Shown: positions 34,956-44,517, numbered from the stretch's first letter. The stretch is DNA of 64,000 nt from CAKZLS01 sp963786305 (GCA_963786305.1 CAWAYL010000011.1:62001-126000); one strand, 5' to 3'. Notes: a model not told the origin generated them from the sequence alone. Translations and numbers: made by a program.

Positions 34956-37900
34956 ATGGCTCTCGAAAACGAATCAACCCTTACGATGCCGAACAACGTC
35001 TTCTCGACGAAGAGCGTTTTTGACAATGACACCGATGTGGTCCTCGGGTCCTTGGATGCCGCGCAATATCCCAACGCAGCCCATCCGTATACGACCGAGC
35101 CCGTGTTTCTTCCCGACGATCCATGGCACGAATGGACCGTCAGCGATCAACTCGCCGGTCAGTTCTTCAGGGTCGAGGCGGAAGCGCCGCAGGACCTGGT
35201 CGTGCAGCAACGCGATGCCGAGGGCAATTGGATCGGCGAGGCCGGTTTGTCGCCATTCGAGGGCTCGGTCAACGGTGATGGTCCGGGAGACTATGCCAAT
35301 GCCATCAGCGTCAGGGTCGGGGTCGCCGGCGACGGATTTCAGGGCGCGCACGGCCTTGGGTTCGGTTACAGTCTCTTCGCCGAGGTGCCGGATGCCGATT
35401 ATCTCACCTTCGTCGGCCAGGTGCCTGGCAGTTCGTTCTTCGCGGAAATTTCCACTGCCGACTTCGATCCGTTTCTCGGCTGGTTCGACGACGGTGGCGA
35501 ACTCGTCAATGGCGACGATGACGGCGGCAACGGGAACCTGGCGCGCATCGTCGGCATCGTGCCCGATGACGGCGAGGTCAATCTCGCCGTTACCGGAACC
35601 GGCGATGCCGCCTTCAACGGGAATCACGGAGAAACCGGCGCGTATGAATTGAGTTTCGCAACCACCTCCGCCTTCTTTCCCATCGTCCTCGAGAACGCCG
35701 CGACCGGCACCTTTGTCGTTGTCGCCGGCGGCGTGTCGCGCCGCCCGGTCGAGTACACTCTGAGCGACGACGCGGATGGCCGCTTCGACATCGATCCGCT
35801 GACCGGGCTCGTCACCGTCGAGGACGGATCGAAGATCGACTACGAGGCCGCCGCCGCGCACCAGGTGGAGGTCACGACGACCTTCCTGGACGGCGCGACG
35901 TCTCCCATCGTCGACACCCTCACCATTTTCGTTCGTGACATCAACGAGGCACCCAGCGCCATCGCCTTGGACAACCTTGGTGTCGATGAAAACGCCACCG
36001 TCGCCATCATCGGAGTGCTGACCACCGAGGATCAGGACATCGGCGACAGCCATGTCTACCAGTCCTCCGACCTTCGCTTCGAGGTGGTGGATGGCCAGCT
36101 CAAACTCAGGGACAGCGTCGGTCTTGACCACGAGAGCGAGCCCAGCGTGGCGCTCACGATCACCGCCATCGACGAGGGCGGTCTCAGCGTCGAGCAGCCC
36201 TTCACTATTGCCGTCGGCGATGTCAACGAGGCGCCCGACGCGGTGGACGACGCGGGCGGTACAACGGAAAACGCCGCCGTGACCATCGACGTGCTGGCCA
36301 ATGACATCGACGCGGATGCTGCTGACGGCCCCGCCAATTTCTCTCTGGACAGCGTCTCCATCGCCTCGGTGAGCGGACTTGTCGGCAGCGGCACCGGGAC
36401 CGTGTCCATCGACGGCAATCATTTGCGGTTCGATCCGGGCAGCGACTTCGACGAATTGGACGAAGGCGGTACCGCCACGGTCGTAGTTGACTACACCATG
36501 TCCGATGACGACGGCGCGAGCGGTGCGGCGCAGGCGACCATTACCGTCACCGGCGTCAACGATGCGCCGGTGGTCGCGGATGTGTTCGTCGCGGCGCTCG
36601 AGGACGGTCCCGCCGTGGCCAGCACCTTTCTCGGTGATGACGTGGATGCAGGCGAAGACGGCACGACACTGACCTATACCATCACTTCGGTGCCGAGCGA
36701 AGGCCGCGTGGTCGGCATCGAGAACGAGAATTTCAGTTTCGATCCGGGAGCCGATTTCCAGGATTTGGGCGAAGGCGAGACCCGGGATGTCTCGTTCCGC
36801 TATATCGCCACCGACAGCGCCGGCGCCGTGTCGAATAGCGCCACGGTGACCGTTACCGTCACCGGCGTCAACGATGCCCCGATGCTGGATGTGAATGCGG
36901 GCAAGACGGTGGACGAGGGCAGTGTTGGGCTTTTGAAGGTCTCCGAGTTGAGCGCTTCGGATGCCGACGATACCGATGCCGAAATTGTGTATACCGTCAC
37001 CACGGCGCCGGCGCATGGCCGGCTGGCCCTCGCCGCCAATCAAGGGATGGCCATCACCCAATTTACCCAGGAAGATCTCGCCGCGGCTCGAGTTGTCTAT
37101 ATCCATGACGGCGGCGAGACTGTCTTCGACAGCTTCCTCTTCGATGTAAACGATCCGAACGGCACCGGCCCCGAAAGCCAACTGTTCGCCATTACGGTAA
37201 GGCCGGTCAATGATCCGCCGGTCCTCGACGTGAATGCGCTGGTCATCCAAGAGGACGAGACCAAACTCATCGGGCCGGAAACGCTGCGGGCCATCGACCC
37301 CGACACCGATCCGCAAGGCCTCACGTTCGCCATCGGCGAACTGTCCGGCGGTCACTTCGAGCGGGTCATCCAGCCTGGGATCGCCATAGCCCAGTTCACT
37401 CAGGCGGATGTAGACAGCGCCTACATCCAGTTCGTCCACGATGGCGGCGAACAACCGCCCGCCTATACCGTCACTCTCAGCGACGGACCGGAGACGGTCG
37501 GGCCGTTTGCCGCCGACATTACCTTCGAGGGCGTCAACGATGCCCCGATCCTGGAGGTGAATGCGGGCAAGACGGTGGACGAGGGCAGCGCCGGGCTTCT
37601 GAGGGTCTCCGAGTTGAGCGCTTCGGATGCCGACGATACCGATGCCGAAATTGTGTACACGGTCACGACGGCGCCGGCGCATGGCCGGCTGGCGCTTGCC
37701 GCCAATCAAGAGGTGGCCATCACCCAATTCACCCAGGAAGATCTGGCCGCGGCCCGAGTTGTCTATATCCATGACGGCGGCGAAACTGTCTTCGATAGCT
37801 TCCTCTTCGATGTGGACGATCCGGACGGCACCGGCCCCGAAAGCCAGCTGTTCGCCATTACGGTGCGGCCGGTCAATGATCCGCCGGCCCTCGACGTGAA

Positions 37901-38924
37901 TGCGCTGGTCATCCAAGAGGGCGAAACGAAACTTATCGGGCCGGAAACGCTGCGGGCCATCGACCCCGACACAGATCCGGACGACCTCACGTTCACCATC
38001 GGCGATTTGACCGGCGGTCAGTTCGAACGGGTCTTCGAGCCCGGGGTCGCCATTGACCAGTTCACTCAGGCGGACATAGACAGCGCCTACATCCAGTTCG
38101 TCCACGATGGCGGCGAACTACCGCCCGCCTACACCGTCACTCTCAGCGACGGACCGGAGACCGTCGGGCCGTTTGCCGCCGACATTACCTTCGAGGGCGT
38201 TAACGATGCGCCCATCGATCTGTCGCTGTCCAACAACCGGGTCGGCGAAAACGCGTCGGACGGGACCATCGTCGGAACCCTGTGGGCCACGGATCCGGAT
38301 ACCGAAGACGGCTTCCTCTACGGACTGACCGACGATGGCGGCGGCGCGTTCGCCGTCGACCCCATTACCGGCCGGCTTACCGTCGATAATCCGCTTGTCC
38401 TCGATTTCGAGAACCCTGCGTTTGAAGGGGAGTATTCCATAGAGGTGTCGGTTAGCGATCCGGGCGGTGAGAACTACTCGGAGCGGATGGACATCGTGCT
38501 GACCGATTTCAACGAAGCGCCGACCGCCATCGAGCCCGTGGGCGGCGATGTTCTCCCCAATCCCGGCAACGGAACGATCGTGGCGACCCTGACCACCATC
38601 GATCCGGACACGACGGCCTGGAGTCCCGTGCCCGAGAGCTTCACGTATGCGCTGCTGGACAATGCACGAGGACGCTTTTCGCTCGACGGCGATGAAATCG
38701 TTGTAGCGGATGGCACACGCATTGAACAGGGACAGGACTACGAGCTGTTGGTCCGAAGCACCGACAAGGGCGGCTTGAGCATTGATCAGGTGGTGATCAT
38801 CTCCGCCGATGCGCCGCCACTTCCGTCTGCCACCTTTATGACCCAGGGCGCGGTCAGCCTGCTCGCCGAAGATGACATGGCACTGGACGAACTGAACGCC
38901 GAAGATTCTTTGATCTATGCGTGA
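34956..38924 (+). CDS. Cadherin/CSPG-repeat adhesin-like surface protein
   Basis: An intact 1,322-residue acidic protein behind AGGGAGA. Residues 1-235 form a PPC-like N-terminal domain (FFRVEAEAPQDLVV, LGFGYSLFAEVPDADYLTF). From about residue 240 there are cadherin-type repeats, each ending in a DxNEAP or GVNDAP calcium motif, and a Big/VCBS-like pair. Then come two long CSPG/NG2-like units (ITQFTQEDLAAARVVYIHDG, FTQADVDSAYIQFVHDGGE). The C-terminus ALDELNAEDSLIYA is short, has no LPxTG, and resembles a type I secretion tail. No Sec signal is present. I infer a secreted or surface adhesin. Its 3' end is followed at once by a damaged insertion sequence. Confidence 0.85.
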   Translation: MALENESTLTMPNNVFSTKSVFDNDTDVVLGSLDAAQYPNAAHPYTTEPVFLPDDPWHEWTVSDQLAGQFFRVEAEAPQDLVVQQRDAEGNWIGEAGLSPFEGSVNGDGPGDYANAISVRVGVAGDGFQGAHGLGFGYSLFAEVPDADYLTFVGQVPGSSFFAEISTADFDPFLGWFDDGGELVNGDDDGGNGNLARIVGIVPDDGEVNLAVTGTGDAAFNGNHGETGAYELSFATTSAFFPIVLENAATGTFVVVAGGVSRRPVEYTLSDDADGRFDIDPLTGLVTVEDGSKIDYEAAAAHQVEVTTTFLDGATSPIVDTLTIFVRDINEAPSAIALDNLGVDENATVAIIGVLTTEDQDIGDSHVYQSSDLRFEVVDGQLKLRDSVGLDHESEPSVALTITAIDEGGLSVEQPFTIAVGDVNEAPDAVDDAGGTTENAAVTIDVLANDIDADAADGPANFSLDSVSIASVSGLVGSGTGTVSIDGNHLRFDPGSDFDELDEGGTATVVVDYTMSDDDGASGAAQATITVTGVNDAPVVADVFVAALEDGPAVASTFLGDDVDAGEDGTTLTYTITSVPSEGRVVGIENENFSFDPGADFQDLGEGETRDVSFRYIATDSAGAVSNSATVTVTVTGVNDAPMLDVNAGKTVDEGSVGLLKVSELSASDADDTDAEIVYTVTTAPAHGRLALAANQGMAITQFTQEDLAAARVVYIHDGGETVFDSFLFDVNDPNGTGPESQLFAITVRPVNDPPVLDVNALVIQEDETKLIGPETLRAIDPDTDPQGLTFAIGELSGGHFERVIQPGIAIAQFTQADVDSAYIQFVHDGGEQPPAYTVTLSDGPETVGPFAADITFEGVNDAPILEVNAGKTVDEGSAGLLRVSELSASDADDTDAEIVYTVTTAPAHGRLALAANQEVAITQFTQEDLAAARVVYIHDGGETVFDSFLFDVDDPDGTGPESQLFAITVRPVNDPPALDVNALVIQEGETKLIGPETLRAIDPDTDPDDLTFTIGDLTGGQFERVFEPGVAIDQFTQADIDSAYIQFVHDGGELPPAYTVTLSDGPETVGPFAADITFEGVNDAPIDLSLSNNRVGENASDGTIVGTLWATDPDTEDGFLYGLTDDGGGAFAVDPITGRLTVDNPLVLDFENPAFEGEYSIEVSVSDPGGENYSERMDIVLTDFNEAPTAIEPVGGDVLPNPGNGTIVATLTTIDPDTTAWSPVPESFTYALLDNARGRFSLDGDEIVVADGTRIEQGQDYELLVRSTDKGGLSIDQVVIISADAPPLPSATFMTQGAVSLLAEDDMALDELNAEDSLIYA
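36881..38212 (+). repeat. 666-bp tandem duplication in the adhesin gene
   Basis: Two 222-codon units, 36881-37546 and 37547-38212, follow each other in frame with very high DNA identity, including synonymous positions. Each encodes one pair of CSPG-like repeats. The protein variants differ at few sites (for example DDETKLIG-type EDETK versus EGETK), so the duplication looks recent or kept homogeneous by conversion. Confidence 0.9.
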
Positions 38925-39075
38925 GGATCATGCCGCCCCCTCGCCAGCCATGGCGATTGGCCCGAAGACGGAAGACCGATGGTGACGCAACGCGGCGCGG
39001 GTGGCCGGTGGGGCATCGGACGACGGGGGTGTTCGCATTCGAGGCGCAATGGAGAGCCCGAGCGACAGAGAGCCG

Positions 39076-39984
39076 CCAGGGGAATGGCTTGAACCTCATG
39101 TGTGGGGTGTAGTGAGAGCGGCGTGGAGGTAAGCATCGTCCCAGCCGAGCGTTTTTCGTCTGACCTTGAGGCTTGCGTTGTCGTTGATGTTGCGGATGAG
39201 GTTGAGGCTCATACGGCGGATGGCGGCCATGTTGGCGGGGCCATTGTTGGTCCTGAGGCGCATGAGATCGTCGTGGAAGACGACGTCCATGACCCAGTGG
39301 AGGCGGTTCTCGACGTGCCAGTGGGCGCGCACGGCCTGGGCGAACTGCTTGGCGGAGAGCCTGGCCGAGGAGGGGTAGTAGCGTCCGTTCCCGGCATACT
39401 TTCTCGCCGCGTTCGACCTCGGCCTCGACCATGGCGATCATGGCGAGGTCCTTGAAGCGCCACTCGCCGGGGAACCGCTGATCGCAGCCCCAGGCCGAGA
39501 CCATGTGCAGGGCCGATCGGCCGCTCGCCTTGTCGAACGATCGCCGCACCACCTTGCCGTCGATCGCAATAACCCCTTGGCAGTTCTCGGCGAAGCGCGC
39601 CAAAAACCGCTGAAAGCACGCGCCGAACTGCTCCGGATCGAGCAGCCGGAACACCCGGCTGAAGGTGTCGTGGCTCGGTGGGCCATGCTCCAGCTTGAGA
39701 AAATCCCGCAGGAACGGCTCTTTCTCGCGCCCAAAGATCGCCATGTCGACCGCCGTCTGACCGCCTGACAGAACCGTGCACAGGGCGATCATCAGGATCT
39801 CCAGAAGATCGTGACGTCCGGCATTGCCGGTTCGCGGATCCTCCAGATCATCAAAGCACTCCGCAAAGTCTTCCACCGTCGCCTCCACCCGTGACATCAA
39901 ACCTGAAACGGGTAGAACCAATTCGCCTCAAAACCACAAGCCCTGGCTTACAGGTCAAGCAAAATCCAAGTGCGATTCCCCTGG
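39076..39984 (-). mobile_element. ISAs1-family insertion sequence, internally deleted
   Basis: Imperfect terminal inverted repeats CCAGGGGAATGGCTTG (39076, left) and CCAGGGGAATCGCACTTG (39984 inward, right) bracket a single transposase gene. The element is 909 bp, shorter than the 1.2-1.3 kb usual for the family. I found no clear target-site duplication (left flank CAGAGAGCCG, right flank ACCAGCCGCC). It lies just 151 bp after the adhesin stop codon. Confidence 0.8.
39096..39897 (-). pseudogene. ISAs1-family DDE transposase remnant
   Basis: The N-terminal half (DFAECFDDLEDPRTGNAGRH, then GVIAIDGKVVRRSFDKASG) carries the first catalytic Asp in IDGK. After SALHMVSAWGCDQR the text jumps to FKDLAMIAMVEAEVERG and then to the C-terminal signature AVRAHWHVENRLHWVMDVVF. 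About 100 residues are missing between them, including the region that normally holds the second catalytic Asp. A frame change lies near 39375. The product cannot be an active transposase; a full copy elsewhere could still mobilise the element through its ends. Confidence 0.85.
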
Positions 39985-40138
39985 ACCAGCCGCCGCTACC
40001 TGTCGACACGGATCGAATGGAAGCCCGCCAACTTGCCCCGAAGCTTCGAGGGCGTGCACCACCCCGTGGGTCAATTCGCAAGAATTGATCTGGCACCGAG
40101 ATACCGACCGCGCCGGGCGCTCTCGACGGACGGGGCCG

Positions 40139-41080
40139 TCAGGGCGACGCGATGTAGGAGCGGGCGGCGCGGTATTCGCTCAGGCCGTGGATGGCGGCGC
40201 GGCCCATGGCCAGGATGGCTTCGGCGGCGCTGCCGCCGATGTGGGGGGTGACGATCAGGTTGGGAAGCTGGAACAGCGCGGTATCCGCCGGCGGCTCGAT
40301 CGCCAGGACGTCGAGGGCGGCGCCGGCGAGGTGGCCGGTCGCGAGGCAATCCTTGAGCGCCCCTTCGTCGAGGATGCCGCCCCGGGCCGCGTTGATCAGG
40401 ATGCCGCCGGGCTTCATCATGGCCATCCGCTCGCGGCTCAGCATGTTGAAGGTGCTGGCGTCCCGCGGCACGTGCAGGGTCACAACGTCGGCGCGGCCGA
40501 GCAGATCTTCGAGCGCGACCGCTTCGATGCCGTGTTCGCGGTAGAATTCGGTGTACTCGACGATGTCGTTGACCAGCAGCGTACAGCCGAAGGGCTTGAG
40601 CAGCGTGACCAGGTCCTTGCCGATGTTGCCGCAGCCGACGATCCCCACCGTCTGGTCGGAGAGCTGGCGGCCGACGATCTGGCGCCAGGTGCCGGAGCGG
40701 ACTTCGTCGGTGGCCTGGGGCAGCAGGCGGAGGCACGATATCGCCATGGCGATCACCAGTTCGGCGACGGAACGGCGGTTGACCCCGGCGGTCCACCCCA
40801 CCTCGATGCCGGCGGCGTCCAGCGCCTCGAAGTCCAGGGTGTCCGTGCCGACGCCATACTTGCTGATCACTTTCAGGTTGGGCAGGCGGGAGATCACGTC
40901 CGCGCCGACCCGCTCCAGCGCGGTGACGCAGCGCTCGGCCGGCTCGAGAAACGCCACCAGCGACTCCCCCGCGAGGTTGGCGCCGTCGTCGTTGAAATAC
41001 GCGCCGGGGAACACCGCCAGCAGCTCCGCGCGGAGTTGCGGATGCCGCGAAAAGGACCGTGAACAGACCGCCACTTTCAT
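40139..41080 (-). CDS. D-isomer 2-hydroxyacid dehydrogenase (phosphoglycerate dehydrogenase-like)
   Basis: A 313-residue NAD-dependent dehydrogenase starting MKVAVCSRSFSRHPQLRAEL with AGAGAGG upstream. The Rossmann motif is VGIVGCGNIGKDL. The catalytic Arg lies in LINAARGGILDEGAL, a Glu follows in LAIEPPADTALF, and the His is in IVTPHIGGSAAEA. There is no C-terminal ACT domain, so it is not the regulated serine-pathway enzyme. It is divergent from the cytidylyltransferase-like gene at 41309 and may use a 2-keto or 2-hydroxy sugar acid from the same pathway. Specific substrate unknown. Confidence 0.88.
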   Translation of the reverse strand: MKVAVCSRSFSRHPQLRAELLAVFPGAYFNDDGANLAGESLVAFLEPAERCVTALERVGADVISRLPNLKVISKYGVGTDTLDFEALDAAGIEVGWTAGVNRRSVAELVIAMAISCLRLLPQATDEVRSGTWRQIVGRQLSDQTVGIVGCGNIGKDLVTLLKPFGCTLLVNDIVEYTEFYREHGIEAVALEDLLGRADVVTLHVPRDASTFNMLSRERMAMMKPGGILINAARGGILDEGALKDCLATGHLAGAALDVLAIEPPADTALFQLPNLIVTPHIGGSAAEAILAMGRAAIHGLSEYRAARSYIASP

Positions 41081-41308
41081 CGCTCGAACCTCTCTTGCCA
41101 GGAACAATCCGCAACCCGCCGCGACCGCCGCCGGTTCGTGGTGACGTACAGCAGCGCATTCGGTTTTGCAATTGCGTCGCGCGCCGCCCCGATCGCCGGC
41201 GGACGGCCAGGCCGGCGGCGAGACACGATTGACTCGCGCGGGCATGCGGCCCAAAAGGCTCGATACAGAATCAACCTGCCCCTCCCAAGCAAAGAGGATC
41301 GTCGTTCG

Positions 41309-41986
41309 ATGCCCGCCGTCCAACCCGTCAAGGCGCTGATTTCCATGAAAGGCCATTCGTCGCGCGTTCCCCGCAAGAACGTCAAGCTGCTCGCCGGCAA
41401 GCCGCTGTTCTTCTGGATCGTCGACGCGCTTCTCAAGGCCCGCCATGTTTCGGACGTGAGCATCGAGACCGACGACGACGAAATCGAGGCCATCGCCAAC
41501 GACCTGTTTCCACACCTGCGTGTCTTGCGCCGGCCCGACGCGCTGCTCGGAGACTTCGTGTCGATGAACCCGCTCATCGCGCACCATCTGGAGAACCTGG
41601 AAGGGGAGTTTTTCCTGCAGACGCATTCCACCAATCCGCTGATCGGCGCGGCGACCATCGACGGAGCGGTGGAAGCCTTTTTCGACGATGAGGACCACGA
41701 CAGTTTGCTGAGCGTCACCGCCCTGCACACGCGGCTCTACTGGCCGGACGGCGGAGCGGTCAATCACGATCCCTCGGAACTCATGCCGACGCAGCACCTG
41801 CCGCCGATCTACGAGGAGAATTCGTGTCTGTACATATTCAGCCGCGCGTCTTTCGCGGCCACCGGGCTGCGCCTGGGCAGGGCACCGATGCTGTATCCGA
41901 CACCGTCGATCGAGAGCGTCGATATCGATGAAGAGCATGACTTTGCCATGGCCGAGGCGCTCATGCGTCAGCGGCTGGGCATTTAG
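41309..41986 (+). CDS. Acylneuraminate cytidylyltransferase-like nucleotidyltransferase
   Basis: A 225-residue protein of the CMP-ketoacid synthetase (NeuA/KdsB-like) family. The N-terminal nucleotide-binding loop is ISMKGHSSRVPRKNVKLLAG, followed by PLFFWIVDALL and IETDDDEIEAIAND. HSTNPLIGAATIDGA corresponds to the family's substrate-binding segment, and the C-terminus has SVDIDEEHDFAMAEAL, the metal-binding DIDxxxD motif. AGAGGA precedes the ATG. Such enzymes form CMP-activated ulosonic acids for surface polysaccharide. An aldolase gene follows after 26 bp, supporting a short pathway making a keto-sugar acid. Confidence 0.85.
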   Translation: MPAVQPVKALISMKGHSSRVPRKNVKLLAGKPLFFWIVDALLKARHVSDVSIETDDDEIEAIANDLFPHLRVLRRPDALLGDFVSMNPLIAHHLENLEGEFFLQTHSTNPLIGAATIDGAVEAFFDDEDHDSLLSVTALHTRLYWPDGGAVNHDPSELMPTQHLPPIYEENSCLYIFSRASFAATGLRLGRAPMLYPTPSIESVDIDEEHDFAMAEALMRQRLGI

Positions 41987-42012
41987 CCAACAACCAAGTT
42001 GAACGCACCACC

Positions 42013-42789
42013 ATGACCGACCTCAAGCAGAAAATCCGAACCCGCCAACTGTCCATCGGTTCCTGGCTCAGTTTCGCCGATCTGCAACTCGCGGAGATGA
42101 TGGCGACGGCGGGGTTCGAATGGCTGGTGATCGATATGGAGCACACCAGCACGTCGGTGTCGGAGATGCGGGCCTTGATCCAGGTGGTGTCGCTGGCCGG
42201 GGCGGCGCCGTTCGTTCGCGTCGGCGCCAACGATCCGCTTCTGATCAAACGCGCCCTGGATGCCGGGGCCCTCGGTATCGTCGTGCCCATGGTCAATTCG
42301 CCGGACGAGGCGCGGGCCGCCGTCGAAGCGATGTACTATCCGCCGCGGGGACTGCGCGGCGTCGGGCTGGCGCGCGCCCAGAAGTACGGAGCGGGGTTCG
42401 AGGACTACCGGTCCGGGCAGGACCGGTTTTTGTCGCTGTTCGTCCAGATCGAACACTACCGCGCCGTCGAACAGCTCGACGCGATCATGGCCGTCGACGG
42501 GGTCGACGGGTTCATCGTCGGTCCGTACGACCTGTCCGGCTCGCTCGGCGTTCCCGGCCGGTTCGACCACCCGAAGGTGGTCGAGGCGCTGGCCGAGGTG
42601 GAGCGCTACGCGGCCGCCGGCGGTAAACCCGCCGGCATGCATGTGGTGCACAGCGATCCGGAGCGGCTGAACGGCTGCATCGAGGCCGGATACCGGTTCA
42701 TCGCCTATGGAACCGAGATGATCTTTCTTTCGGAAAAACTTCGGGAAACCCGCGCTACCCTCGACGCCATCGACCGGGACGCTCTGTGA
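42013..42789 (+). CDS. HpcH/HpaI-family class II aldolase
   Basis: A 258-residue TIM-barrel aldolase with family marks GSWLSFADLQLAEMMA, FEWLVIDMEHTSTS, GALGIVVPMVNSPDEAR and VDGFIVGPYDLSGSLG. Metal-binding acidic residues sit in these blocks. These enzymes join or cleave pyruvate with an aldehyde, or act on 2-keto-3-deoxy sugar acids. It is next to the cytidylyltransferase-like gene, so the aldol product could be the acid that is then activated with CMP. Convergent with the PEP-synthase regulator gene, 24 bp apart. Confidence 0.88.
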   Translation: MTDLKQKIRTRQLSIGSWLSFADLQLAEMMATAGFEWLVIDMEHTSTSVSEMRALIQVVSLAGAAPFVRVGANDPLLIKRALDAGALGIVVPMVNSPDEARAAVEAMYYPPRGLRGVGLARAQKYGAGFEDYRSGQDRFLSLFVQIEHYRAVEQLDAIMAVDGVDGFIVGPYDLSGSLGVPGRFDHPKVVEALAEVERYAAAGGKPAGMHVVHSDPERLNGCIEAGYRFIAYGTEMIFLSEKLRETRATLDAIDRDAL

Positions 42790-42813
42790 TCCGGTTGTCG
42801 GCGACCACGGCGT

Positions 42814-43635
42814 TCAAGGGTTGGCGTTCATCCGCTTTTGCAGCATCGCGATGATCATGTTGGTCACCTGCTCGATGGACCGGTCGGTGACGTCGATGAT
42901 CGGCCATCCGTGGCGAAGAAAGATCCGCCGCGCGTCGCGCACTTCTTCGCGCAGGCTGTCGAGATCGTCGTAGTCGGTGGTGGCCGTCTGCTTCAACGCC
43001 TTGAGGCGGGCGGCGCGGATGGTGGCAAGCCGGGTCGGGTTGATGGTCAGGCCGACGACGAACGGGTGATCGGCGGACAACAGACCGCTCGGCAACGGAA
43101 CACCCGGAACCAGGGGTACATTCGCCGCCTTGATGCCGCGCGACGCCAGATACATGCAGGTGGGCGTCTTGGTCGCCCGCGATACGCCCACGAGCACCAC
43201 ATCGGCGTTGTCGAGCTCGTTGGTCAACTGCCCGTCATCGTGACTGAGCGTGTATTTCATCGCCTCGACCCGCTGGTAGTAGTCGTCGTCGATGGTATCG
43301 AGGGCGCTGGAGCGAAACCGCACCGGAACGTCGAAGTGTTCCGACAATTGGGAAATCAGCGGCTCCAGCGCGAACAGGCAGGGCACATGCAGCCGGTCGC
43401 AGCCTTTTTCGAGACCCTCGCGAACGTCCGTGGCGGCGACACTGTGAACGACGAACCCCGGCGTCTCCCCGATCGCCGCGAGGATCTCCGGCACCTGGCC
43501 CAGATGCCGCACCATCTTCCAGATCCGCCGCTCCACGTCGACGCCGTCCAATTGCGCCACCGCATTGCGGGCAAGCATCTCGATCAGTTCGCCGGACGCG
43601 TGGGAGACGAGATGGAGGTGGACGGTTTTGATCAT
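42814..43635 (-). CDS. Bifunctional kinase/pyrophosphorylase regulating PEP synthase or PPDK (DUF299)
   Basis: A 273-residue DUF299 protein. It has the P-loop-like motif VGVSRATKTPTCMYLA, the opening HLHLVSHASGELIEMLARN, and the C-terminal IIDVTDRSIEQVTNMI helix. Proteins of this family inactivate their target by ADP-dependent phosphorylation of a threonine and reactivate it by phosphorolysis. In Alphaproteobacteria the usual target is pyruvate, phosphate dikinase; its gene is not in the window. The reading frame is intact, and the ribosome-binding site is weak. Confidence 0.92.
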   Translation of the reverse strand: MIKTVHLHLVSHASGELIEMLARNAVAQLDGVDVERRIWKMVRHLGQVPEILAAIGETPGFVVHSVAATDVREGLEKGCDRLHVPCLFALEPLISQLSEHFDVPVRFRSSALDTIDDDYYQRVEAMKYTLSHDDGQLTNELDNADVVLVGVSRATKTPTCMYLASRGIKAANVPLVPGVPLPSGLLSADHPFVVGLTINPTRLATIRAARLKALKQTATTDYDDLDSLREEVRDARRIFLRHGWPIIDVTDRSIEQVTNMIIAMLQKRMNANP

Positions 43636-43671
43636 GGGCGGTGCCGTTGTGGACGCGTTCGAGCGGGATCG

Positions 43672-44424
43672 CTAGTGATGGAAGCCGCCATCGAGACGAA
43701 GGACGGTGCCGTTGATCATCACGTTCTTGATGACGTGCTTGACCAGCATGGCGAACTCGGACGGATCGCCGAAGCGATGCGGGAACGGGATGGAACGCGC
43801 CAGGCGTGAGTCCAGGTTCCGTTCCATCGCGAACAACGTCGGCGTCCCGAACAGCCCGGGGGCGATGCCGACGACGCGGATGCCGAGCGGTCCCAGCTCG
43901 CGGGCGGCGGGGAGGATCATGCTGACCACGCCGCCCTTCGACGCCGAGTAGGCGGCCTCGCCGCTCTGTCCTTCGTAGGCGGCCACCGAGGCGGTGGAAA
44001 TGATGACGCCGCGCTCGCCCTGGGCCTGTTTGTCCAGCCGCGCCATGTCCGCCGCCGCCAGCCGCATCATGTTGAAGGTCGAGATCAGATTGACCTCCAC
44101 CAGTTGGCGAAAACCCTCAAGCGACATCGGCGTGTCGTTACTCAGAATTTTCTGCGAGTGCCCGCGCCCGACGCAGTGCACGAGAACCCGGGCGGCGCCA
44201 TTGGTCTCCCGCGCCTGCTTGAAGGCGGCCTCGGCCGCGTCGGAGTTCGACATGTCGCAGGGGATGGCCAGCGCGTCGATTTCCTTGGCGACGACCGCGA
44301 GGCGAATCGCGTCGATGTCGATCACCGTGACCTTGGCACCGGCTTCCGCCAAAAACCGCGCCGTTTCCGCACCCAATCCAGACGCCGCGCCGGTGACGAC
44401 GGCGGCACTCTGCCACAAATCCAT
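43672..44424 (-). CDS. Short-chain dehydrogenase/reductase (3-hydroxyacyl-CoA dehydrogenase type 2-like)
   Basis: A 250-residue SDR. The cofactor motif is VTGAASGLGAETARFL (TGxxxGxG), with VIDIDAIRL placing an Asp that favours NAD. The catalytic Ser lies in GVIISTASVAAYEG, and Tyr/Lys in YSASKGG. The PFPHRFGDPSEFAMLVKHVI segment near the end matches the HSD17B10/FabG-like acyl-CoA dehydrogenase branch. AGGGA precedes the start. It lies between the UbiD-family gene and the PEP-synthase regulator on the same strand; possibly it handles a CoA intermediate. Substrate unproven. Confidence 0.88.
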   Translation of the reverse strand: MDLWQSAAVVTGAASGLGAETARFLAEAGAKVTVIDIDAIRLAVVAKEIDALAIPCDMSNSDAAEAAFKQARETNGAARVLVHCVGRGHSQKILSNDTPMSLEGFRQLVEVNLISTFNMMRLAAADMARLDKQAQGERGVIISTASVAAYEGQSGEAAYSASKGGVVSMILPAARELGPLGIRVVGIAPGLFGTPTLFAMERNLDSRLARSIPFPHRFGDPSEFAMLVKHVIKNVMINGTVLRLDGGFHH

Positions 44425-44517
44425 TGATCTTTATCCCTGTCGCGCTTTTGTTTCGGTTTTTTTACAGCACCACTCTATACCAACGCCATCGATAGTAACC
44501 CGTCATAACCATTGGAA

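Noticed and set aside
34974..38105. Minus-strand frame of 1,043 codons across the adhesin gene
   Set aside because: The plus-strand frame encodes proper cadherin/CSPG repeats; the opposite frame only mirrors those repeats and lacks any family signature.
40071..40088. Small palindrome TCAATTC-GCAA-GAATTGA after the hydroxyacid dehydrogenase
   Set aside because: Only a 7-bp AT-rich stem with no T-run; too weak to call a terminator, although it may be part of one.
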